Below are positions 22,401 through 34,400 of a stretch of 37,848 bases of DNA, one piece after another; the stretch's first letter is position 1, and each line of letters starts with the position of its first letter. Where the stretch lies: positions 1 through 37,848 of the forward strand of contig LWCA01000233.1 in the NCBI GenBank assembly GCA_001642005.1. Direction: 5' to 3'. The position numbers and the translations under genes were made by a program. This stretch comes from Intoshia linei (Eukaryota; Orthonectida; Rhopaluridae). The notes below the pieces were generated by a model. That model did not search any database and was not told where the DNA came from. It saw nothing but the letters and a program-made list of their open reading frames with translations.

Positions 22401-25400
22401 AAAATAAAATTTTCCCAAATGAATATACAAACCCTTAATATATAATTCCAAGAAATTACAAAAACAAAAAAATTATTTTTTCTTTTGTAAAATACATCAT
22501 TACAGAGTTGTCAGGGTTGTGGTTTTATCCCAAAGCCTAGGCGATCGCTAGATTATTATTTTAAAAATTAATAATAAGTAAATAAAATTCAATAATATTT
22601 AATAAAAAATACCATTTCAGCCCTTTAAGTATAAATCCCCTTCTTACGATTTTACCCCTGTTGCCCACCCCTGTTCTAAACATAAAAACTTTGTGAAACT
22701 CACAAGCGTCGTTGTATTCAGTTTACATTTTACAAATTAGTCATTAATATATTTTGAAAAAAATTTGTTGATGCCAGCAAAGTTACCAGCAATCTTTTTG
22801 TTGGTACCAGCAAAAACACCACCCTTTGATATTCCATAAGAACCAAGCTTTAAAGAAATAATAGAGCAGTAAATAAATTAAAAATAGGGTTTGCAGGAGT
22901 TACTGTAATGATGCAACATATATCTTATCGGACACGCTACATGACAATATTGAGTTTCAAGAAAAATTACCAATACAAGGATGATGTAAAGTTTCAATTG
23001 AATAAATTTGAAAAAATTCATTAAGATTATAATGAGTAACATTGATTCGTAATCTATAATATCCAATTGGCAAGTTCGTAGCAAAAATTAATTTATTTTG
23101 TGTTTTTGTGGATTCCAACAAAAATTTTTCAATTATAGACTCGCCTGTATCAATCAAAAACAAAATTCCGTCAATTGTTGCCGTATAGGTTAATTGAAGG
23201 CACTTTTTTAGTAATATGTTTACTAGTGGCGACGATATTGAGACAGTGTTAATAGATTTTTCGAAATTTTTTGTTATTAAGCATATACCTTTAAAATTTA
23301 AAATTATCTTTAATAAAATAATCTATAATAGATTCCCAAATTTTTCGTAATTATATCAAATTTTATATTTAATTCAAACTTAAAACTAGCTTGACTGGTT
23401 TTTACTCCGTACAAAGAGTAGCTAGCTCTGCCGAGGGCCAACTTTTTTAACTTTTCAGGTTGACTTTAGGAAGGTGATTAATATACAGTGATTCATATTA
23501 TTACCATCTAAATTTCTATTTGAATAACATTGATTTCTAAACCAATGCATTGGACCCATCCCATAATTCATGTAATCACATATATCAACATTATTGAAAT
23601 GACAATCAAAATTAGTCGACTGAGCTTCTAAAATAAAATGATACAATGCTAAAAATACATTTCATAGTAATTAAATGCATGCTTAATTATAATTCTAAAA
23701 TTGGGTAGACGACATACGAATTTATTACAGCTGTTAGTCCTATTCTTATATTAAATGGCTAAGTCGATACTCTAAAGCAGTTTACAATATATCATGAATT
23801 TTTTGGATATTAGTATTAAATTGAAAAATTGTAAGTCCATTTATATTTTATTTAAAATTGTCATCATTATCTACAAATATGTAACGGCACCAAGTTCTAT
23901 GAATTATCACGCCATCTATAGAACCGCAAACTGGTTACACTGTATCATTAAATATTACGTAAATCTTGACAATAACCATACGTAGCACTAGTTTCAGAAA
24001 TGGCAACCAATATTGAATTAAATCTATCCACCCTTGATGAAAAAATTACATTATATGCATTTCCATATATTTGAAAATAAAATTTATTCCAAATGAATAT
24101 ATCAATATTCATTAACATTAACACATTTAATGTGTTAATATATTCAACAATAAATCGAAATTGAACATTTTTTGATTGAATTAATATAAAAGAAAAGCAA
24201 ATTGGTGATTTTTTTTCAAAATATGGAGAAATTAAATAAGTTGTTTCAGGGTAGTTGATTATATCGATCAATTCCGATATCATTATTAAATCTAAATTTT
24301 AAAATTAATCAACTTTTATCAAAAAAAAAATATTGGATCTGTACCTGTATTTTTAGGATAAATAACATGATAGTAAATTAAAAATCCTGAACGAGTCACA
24401 TTGAAATCGGATGTAAATTTTAAGAGTACATTATGCTGTTTAGGTCGAACAATTATCGGGACATCTTTACCACATAAATAGTACAAAATTTGGGAATTGT
24501 TATTTGGTCCATCATAAATCTACTTATAAAAGATTTATATATATTTTTATCACTTTTAATGAATCATAGCAAAATTGTTTCTCATCTTTTATTCCTTCTT
24601 CAAGGTCAAATTCAAGGAATTTCAGTTCGATTATTGAACCGGAAACTTGTAGTATACGTAAATTACAATCCAAAAAATTTGTATAGTTATTTGGGAATCC
24701 ATACGACTAAATGTATTTTATTGTATAGTAGTACAATTATAATATTACATTAACTTGTTTTTTATGTAATCTATACATATTACGTCGTTATAGTTAAAAG
24801 TCAATTTATTACGTTTTTTATCAATTTTTTTTAATATTGCTTAATAAAATTGGTATTTTCACTTTAATGGTCCGCGATAAATTTTATAATATATTACCCG
24901 CAGCGCTGAAAAAAGTGAGGGAATCCCTGAATTATAGATACCTTAATTTTTCCTTCAGATTTAGTAAAAATTTCATCACAGTTTGCTTTCTGAACATTGT
25001 CTATTTTTTTGATATTATTATTTAGTTGATATTTTTGTTTTTTAAAAGTATCAAAATTAGATTGAAACATTGTTTTTGGTATAGTAACCCATTTCAAATG
25101 GATATTTGATGATCTTTGCGTATACCCACACATGCTTCCATCAAAGTTGCATGTTATTGAATCCTTGTCATTAGAATCTAAATGTTTCAAATTATTTAAA
25201 AATTGGTCCAATCAAGAGTCCAAAAATCTAGGAATTTTTTTTGAAACCGTTAAATCCTCTTCTTATATAAAATTAAATGTCTGTGTGCTACCGTTTATTT
25301 AAAACATTGACACTCGTAGAATTTTAACATCAATTTCTAATAGAGTTTTTCCCAGAGCATGTTTATATATATTTTTGAGTTTCTACATTTGAGTCCTTCA

Positions 25401-28400
25401 GATTCAAAAACCAAACTTTCCCTTTTGTTTAAAAAAAATTAGCCCAAAAATTTGATAAAACATACATTGTGTGATGCTTTTTAAAATTATTGACATTGTC
25501 GTAAATCTCAGCCTCAGAAACGCATACATTCATGATCAAAACCCTTTTTTTTAAATGAAACATGTTCTAAAATTTTATAAAACATAATTGTTGAATAGTT
25601 TTTAAAATCATAAGCATTATAATAAATAGTCATCTCAAAAAAGTGAAGTTTCATGACCAAAACCACAGATTTCCTTTTTTTAAAAAAAATGAAAATAATA
25701 TTAGAATTTAAAAAAATTACAGCTGATACAGTTATATTTAATGAACACACACAAAAAATTTATTTTCAAATTTAACCGTTGCATTATCAATTTGATAAAA
25801 CAACAGGTTAATAGGATTACAGATAAATTACAATGAATACATTCGTACAAGTTTATTTATTAATATTATTATGTAGAAACGTTTTAACAGAATCGAACCT
25901 ATTCTATCCGAAACCTATTTTATTGGCATTTGAGTAATGTCTACAATTGACTAAATATGTTTAAATATCTCGTATTCTACATTGAAATACGTATTGATTT
26001 TATTGACTAAAACTTGCCTTAAATATAATATAATATACACAATATGAGGCACTTTTTCTGAACCTTTTTTACTTAAGGGCGCATAACATAAAATTTAATA
26101 TAGTATTAAAATTTAGGCGACCTTATATTTTGATAAGAAAAAAACTCATATTCGAAAATGTTCAAAGATCAAAAATGATCAAAATATAAAATCGTAATAA
26201 ATTATTATACAAAATTACTTTTAATATAACTAAGTTAGTTAAACTAACTTAAATTTAGTAAGGAACATTTGATGTATTATGAAATGTTGATATTTTCGAT
26301 ATTCACCATATTATTTATATAAATATATTATATTAACATAAATTAATAGTAAATCCCAAATTTTGAACTAATAATCGTCAATGTAAAAGTTTGACACTAA
26401 TTTTTAAAATGGCGGTAGAATTTTTTATGACGCTGAGCACACGTTGTGGTAAAAAATTAGGAATCACTGCTGTCCTACAACCGTATTATAATTATAATAC
26501 AACTCTTGAATTGCAAATATTCAAATAATGTATACTCATCATTGCGTAACAAACACAAGTATCGATAATGCAGTCAACTTTAGCGCATTGAGAAATATAC
26601 TTCTCGCAAGTATCTAAAATAAGTACATGTAATTAAATAATTATTTACGGTGTTGTGCACTGAGATACGAGCTATTGTGCAACTAGATATGAACTAGTCT
26701 GCATTCACATACGGACAATTATTTTAAAAACAGTTTCGAGATAATTTAATTGTTAATGAAATGTTTTCAAAGTTTTCATTACATTGTGTATATTTTAATT
26801 TAGATGTTAATTATTTTAACCAACAAGAAGAACTATTGGAATACATTAGAAAATTAACAACAACAATCAAAAATTACGATGTATCAATGAACACGCACAT
26901 TCTTTCATTCCCAAGACCAAGGCAAGACAATCTTCTATCCAGAAAAATTAATTTTTTGTATATTTTTAATCGTTTTGGTCTTATTTATTTTTTAACGGCG
27001 TTGAAAGAAATTTATTTTTAATGAAATTAAAAATATACACAATGTAATAAAAACTTTAAAAACAAGTCATTACCAATTAAATTTAAGCAAAATTTTTTAA
27101 ATTAAGTTAACTAGAAAATGTATGTAAGAGAACTAGTCCGTATATAGTTGCACAATAGCTCATATCTCAGTGCACAAATCTGTACATAATAAATATGTAG
27201 TACACATACATATAATACATAATACAATACACGTAATATTATTAATATTAATAATATTTGTTTTCATTCATTTTGAACAGGTATTTTAATAAATTATGAT
27301 TTTAATATTGTCATGAAATTGTTGAAATTGTGCAATTAGTTGATTTTTGATTTTTAGGTACAATGATTTTATCATGACTATTTGTACTTAGTACACACTT
27401 TATAACTCATACAGTATAAGTACACAGAGCACTGTAACTATAACTTAAAATATAATATACATTTATTATGAAGGTCAATAGTATTAACACTGGGATAGGC
27501 TAACATACCTTTATCACATTGATTCATGTAATTACAAATTCCTGATTCCATTTCAACGGAATCAAAAGAAATATCACTGTGGTCCGGATTTTCAGTTGTT
27601 CCTTCATAAACAACGTGATATTCTCCCATTGGAAGGTCTATACACTTTAAGTTCCATGAATTTATGGTGGAATGGAAAATTTTGAAAAGAGATCGAGTAT
27701 AAATTCCAAAAATATTGCGTTGTGTATATAATGTTAATGATGATATTTTGTCATTTTTCAACAAATTAATGTACAATTGAAATCTTAACGTAGTCTTATC
27801 GGTGATATTGATCTTTGGGCTCATTATTATTGTACTATATCCAGATGTACAATATTTTGAGTTGACCATAAGAAACTTTCCTAGTATATTAATTAATTTA
27901 CTTTTTATTTAATTATAATTTTCAATTTTTACAAAAAACTCTCCAGGGTTCAGGAATTTAATTTTGAAATTTAGGAAAATGAAAAAACTAAATAATTTGA
28001 CAAAAAATATAATGATAATCCTTATAATACACTATCTGAACACATTAAGTGACCCCCGTTAATCCATAGATTTAGTTTAGATACATAGATTAGACAATAG
28101 TTTAAAGTTTAGACTCTATGCTACCATGCCCGATGACCCTAAAATAATTTCGCAAAATATTTAGAAATGCCATATATCCTTAGCCACCTCTCAACGGATT
28201 TGGAATTGACTGTTAAAAGTTTAAACAGTTTAAATTTGATACATAAAATACTCATGAGTCATGAATCGTGACTCATGATATTCAAAAATATTTTTTTCAA
28301 CCTCAGTTTGGCTCTATTTTATAATAATCGTTTAATTTTAAAAGTATACCCAGTATTTTGTGTTTGTGATCAAAATATGGTCCAAGTAAGGTCTTGGCTT

Positions 28401-31400
28401 CAAATGCGTTAGTATTTATCCACATGTTCAATTCATTAATTTTATAAGGATTTCCAATAGATCCTCTTATATACCCACAAATGTAATTATCTGAAAATTC
28501 ACATTTAACTGAAGAATCTAAAATATATATTAAAATTTACAATCGTGCTACACCAAAGACTACTGTATACTTAAATATATGTTTATATATTATATTATGT
28601 ATATATATTATTATATGTTTAAGCTGTCCTTGGCTACACAAACATACAAAATTTTGGAAATTGAATGTGTAGTGCAGTAGTTCCCAAACTTTTTCCACCA
28701 TGGACCACTTGTCACAAAAAAAATGTATGTAGACCATATAATTTTTTTTAAAAAATCCCCCTAATCCTGAACACGTCACTTATGTAATATTTATAATTTT
28801 TTATTATATATTCCTCCATAAATCGAAAATTTTACATTAATTTTGACATGGTAGCTTCAATGGCATCATTAAAAAAATTATTAATTTGAAACATAATTAT
28901 GGCGAACTACCAGTGTTGAACCTACCGTACCGAGATCCTTCTACCGATGGATCTCAGTGAAATTTTTTTTAAATGGGGTTTTAATTTACCAAATTGAGCA
29001 TTAAAAAATTCTTGAATATTAACTAGTTTGTGTGTTAAATTTAAAATGTCAACTCATTAGTTTTAGAGAGGGGGTAGGGTTATATGACATTATAATTCGT
29101 TTTATAACAAATTTTTTTATAGGCCACGAGAATGCTAGGTTCGGTTCTAGGAACTACTCTATAACTAAGTTAAATCGTTCATAGATTAAATTTAACGCAC
29201 GTCAAAATTATTCATGTTATGCAGTAAATTTTCACATACATACAACATTTATACGTTCACTAATAATAATAATAAATGATCGATAATAAATAATATTATA
29301 ATCTCTTATTACTGTTAAAAAAAGGTTATGTTCATTTTATTTAAAATTTTTCTTGTCAACCACTTTGAGAACCACTGGCCTAGTGTGTGCTACCGTTTAA
29401 TTAAAGATTAAGAGTCCTATGATTTAAAACACCAACGTTTTAATACAGTTATTAAAGAGTGATACAGCATCGCAAATTTAATTCTCAGAAATTGAGTTCA
29501 ATTCTTCAGAGACAAAACCACCATTTTTTGAAAAATAAAAAATCTAGGGGTCGTATATATTATTGAATTATCATAACTAATATATAATTTGCAGTTAATA
29601 TATCGGACAAACTCCAATATAAAAACGTAACACCTTCACTAATAAAAAATCACTTTAAAATTCGATTTCCTTTATTTGGTAACTATTTTATTCCAAAAAA
29701 ATATTATTCTTATACAGTTTATTGCAGTTCTATCTATTACATCTAGAAAAAAAATGTGAACCCCAGAATTCTTCATATTCTATGTCAAAAATTACTTTTA
29801 TTATTTTATCAGCCTATATTTTTAAAATTTTATGTAACAAAAATATATATGAAAATAACCAACATTTATCTTTTTTTAGTTTTTAAAAAATGAGAATTGA
29901 ACGTGTATCATTTTAGTTGGGTTTCAGTTTCATAATTTTTTCAGTTTTTATATTATTCCTTTGCAATGTATGAGATTCAAAAAGTTTCAAAGTTTATTAT
30001 TATAATAATTAATAATTTTTAAATTTATTTTTATTATGGTAAGATTTTTTCACTCAATTTTTTTCAAATTGACTAAATCCTTTAATTATTGATATAAAAT
30101 ATTTTTTACTTATAAACAGAAAATATAATATAATAATTTGATACTGAATATTTTTTATCACATGCTAATCGGGAAGCCAGAATATGTACGACGGTACCTA
30201 CATTCAATAAGGTATTTACAATTTAATTTTTTTGTCAATCGGTTTAAAAATTACCAAAATTAGACCTTGAAAGTCATGTAAAATACATCATACAATATAT
30301 GCTCCAAAATTAATGCATATTAAATGTTAAAATGTTAAAATTTGATCAATTACTACAATTTAGTTCATCAAACTGGTCTCCACAATCATCATATCCATTG
30401 CAAATTAAATTTTTTGAAATGCACTTTCCCGATTTGCACTTATACTCGTTATTTGTACAGGCTAAAATAATTTTAGAATAAATTAAAATTTCTTTTTTGT
30501 GTACATGAATATGAAATCATCAGAAAGTTACAAATATTTTACAGTTATGTATTATCTTCATAGTTTAAAACCCTAAGCAGTGTTCCTAACTAAGATTTCT
30601 GCAAGAAATAAAAAAAATCACGAAAATCTCCATGAGATCTGTATATTTAATTTTAAAAATTATACTTAGATGTTCATAGTGGGTGACGTACCTACTAGGT
30701 ACTAAGTTAGTACTACTAACTAGTATTTTCAACGTTTTATTCCAACTCACAACTCATTTATCTCAACATATAATATTTTTTCATGAACCCAAAATATACA
30801 TGAAACCTTATGGCTCGATATGGAACATTTCGTGGCCTCAACTTGGTTTTTTCTTACTTGGTTGAATAGGTTATTTCAATAAAACTGAGAAAAATTCACT
30901 CATTAAGAGGTAATTAGTGAATAAACAAGATAGAAATATGTATTAATTAAATATCTATGAAAATAACCAATTTATTTTATAATTTTAAAAAATGAGAATT
31001 AAACGTGTACATTATTATTATATATATTAAATTGTATGCACTTTTAAAAATATTATTTATTTAGAATCTACGAAGGACGGTTTAACCGTATTAAAACTAA
31101 CTTACAAAAAAATGAATTACATAATATGTATTATTAATATACTTAATATAATAATATACATAGAATATGTATTATGTATTCATATTATTAAAAATTGCGC
31201 ATCATTTATAACTTATTTTTTAATATCCTAACAGTCAAATCCAACTCCATGTAGAGGTAGTTTAGCGGTCAAGAGGAACCTACCCAGCTCGAGACACAGA
31301 AAATTAAAAATAAGCTATAAAAAATTAACCAACGATTGTAAAAAAAACCAAAAAAATAGTTTTGATTTTCAAAAGTATAATTTTTTTTAAATACTCAATT

Positions 31401-34400
31401 TGTCAAAGTGGAAACCCGTTTTACAAAAATTTCGTCGAGTTGCCGAAGGGTACGTTATGTCGACTAAGGTATGCAAGGCACTGTTTATAACGTATCGTTA
31501 GTTAAAATTTTACTATAGGCCAATTTTAGATTTTAGGCAGGCATCAATCATTCAGTAAATAGGTTCGGCTATAGATACACATTTTGCTGTTATGAATCAA
31601 TTCATGAATTTCACATTACAATATAAGTTAAATTACCACAATAAGGAATATCACATTTTTCTGTATGGAGATGACCATGAATTTCTACAAAACAAAATGG
31701 ATTTTTATAAAATTCAATTATTCTTTTTTCGTTTCTGCAAAAATTTTGATGCTTAGAAAAATCCAAATGACGCAAGTGTTTAAAATTTTGAAATTTTCGG
31801 ATAACAGAATCCCAATATAAACAGTTATTGTTGTTTTGAGACACATTTACTTTACCGGCAAAATGATTTCCTCCATGTGTAGTTTTGCAGTTTCTGTCTA
31901 ATAATAATTATAAGTTTATAAGGTACTCTTAATAATTATCAGTCTATATAATTAGTAGCTTCTCTGTTGTGTACTATGTATAAATAATTAAATTTAACGA
32001 AAGCGGCATCTTTATGGTATCTTTTTTTAAATTAAATTGAAGCTCCATCTTTTGAATATAAAAAGTAGTGGAATGCATATTACTGTGTTCTGCAACACGA
32101 TCCATAGGACGAACTTTAAATTTTTACCAGTAAATACCTTTTTTGAATGTGAAGAACTTTGTATTATTGAAATTTTTTAAGTATCCAAAAATTATTTTTT
32201 TTTATATTATTTCTGAAAAAGGCTGTGACTATTATATGGGACTGTTAGTTTTTCGATTTTTAAAAATAATGGATAAATTGAGTTTTTTTGCTTTTGGTCA
32301 TTATGGTGAATGTTATTAAGATTAAAAGTTATGATTATGTTCATGATTTTAAAATCTGTATCAGAATTTATATTTTTTTAAATTCCAGAACTCTTTGTTT
32401 TTTTAAAAAAATAATAACTTTTAGTTTTAAATTTGGTCTTAGAACGATTGTAGTGCTGATATATTTTTAGCTAAATAGTTCTAGGCTTAATAAACTTCTA
32501 TAAATGTAGAAATAATAAAATTACAAAAATTTTCACACTTATTCACCTTGATATCATCAATGATTACTGCTGATGTAACATTGTTGGGTCTAATTGATTC
32601 TATAATAAGAGTATAATATCCATATTTCAACTTTATCATGACATGTTTCCATTTATAATAAAAAAAGTGTTCATTTTTTTCAATAAAAACTTGGTGAATA
32701 ATTTCTTCAGACATGTCTTCCTTCTTAAAAATTATATTTAAGCGAGTTGTTATATTTTCTATATTTTTAACAAACATTTCAAAACAAGTATTGTTGAAAA
32801 ACATGAAATCAGAGTATATTCTTGCTTTATATGACGAATCTCCATTCAACATTGGCAGTAGAATATAATGCCCTTCGTTTGACTCAAAGGTATGATCGGT
32901 TGATTTGATCATATAATTAATGGAAGATTTACTACCGGCTTTAACAATATAAAAGGTATCCTTAAATTTTATATTGGTGCTAATTTTAAATAGGCACGCT
33001 TTACCACCTGATTCAAAATCACAATATACGTTAGCTTCATTCCCAACCCTGCGACGGCGAAAATAATAAATAGAACTACAATTTCTATTAAATGTTGCAG
33101 AATTCACACTCCGAGATACGTAAACGTCGCTGAATTTGGTACTTTTAACCGTTATTGAACTTAATAGACAACTTTTTTCCTTTTCGTCATAAAAAAATGA
33201 TGAGCACTTGTATTTATGTTCCATTGAACATAATATTTTACACATTAGTACTGGAACTATTTTGTACTTTACGTTCCAATTTATTGATATGTATTCATTA
33301 TAATTTTCTGGGCAAACGTTTTTAAATCGGAAATAGTCCATTACACAGTCTTTTCCTAGAAAATTAAATTTTATTTTTTAATTTTTATTTAAATCTGAAA
33401 TCCAATGTTAGATTAAATTACCCAGTTTTTCAATGTCAGTGTCGTTTATGTAATATTTATGTAATGAATCATATAAATTCATTTCAAACAATTTTGTAAG
33501 TCTGAAATTTAATTTTAATTTAATTTAATGTTAATTAAACTTATTATAATGGATAAAATTATTCAAATTATAATCTGCGTTACAGGGTGGATGGGCGGTT
33601 CTAAAACCTGCACTAAGTACAAAGTTGTTTTTCTGAGACAAATCCGAACTTACTATGCTCGACGCCAGAAAATAAAAAATAGACCTTAAAAAAGTGAAAA
33701 AAAGTTTTAACTTTAAAAAAAATCTGAAAAATTAACCATAATAGAAACGTACATGATCGATGTAAACACGATCACCAAATTATAAAAATAATATAACTTT
33801 TTATATCAAAAATTTTTTTGTTTTTATAATGTGGCTAGAGCCGTCTTAAGCCACTTCGTGGTTACTTCGTGGCTAGGCTAAGCAAAGGACCGGAGGCCCT
33901 TTAAAGTTTTGAGCAAAGCGATAAAAAAAATTTAGGGCCTTTTTTCAAAATTAATAAAAAAAATCAAAGATTTCCTACTTTCTGTTTTGAATATTCAGTT
34001 AATAGAAAGGTTTTAATATTTAATATTATATTTTAAAACAGTTTTTATGGCAAAATTATATTATGAACATTGTAGAATATATTTTAAATTGAATATTTAC
34101 CAGAACTTTGATTCTTTAAACTATTTTCTTTCTAGCTATTTGAGTTCCCAAACTTCAAAACTTATAAATTGTTTCTTAAGATATCAATATGAAGTATTTT
34201 TAATAAATTGGGGCCTCTTTTTAAGATATAAGTGTAAAGTACTTTTATTAATTTAGGAGCCTTTTTTAATGAGTGGCCCTGGGCTACAGCCCATATTGCC
34301 CATGCCTTAAAACGGCTCTGAATGTGGCCCACAATTTTTATCTGTATCAGGTCATAATAATATAAACAATTCTAACCTGTACATGTTGTGATTGCATATT

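Noticed and set aside
22361-22673. Firm hAT call with exact borders
   Set aside because: The ends look right, but the flanking 8-mers do not match, so it is kept only as a probable element.
23794-25025. Plus-strand open frames antisense to MAM/CUB exons
   Set aside because: They are shadows of well-supported minus-strand exons at the same place.
30354-30461. LDLa donor at 30357 (GTAGTA)
   Set aside because: It would replace the sixth LDLa cysteine with Tyr when joined to the next exon. The GT three bases further keeps the Cys and the phase.
31240-31345. tRNA- or SINE-like sequence (GGTAGTTTAGCGGTCAAG), with a loosely similar stretch near 33580-33720
   Set aside because: No cloverleaf can be folded from it, and the similarity is limited to about 30 bases near GCTCGA and AGAAAAT.
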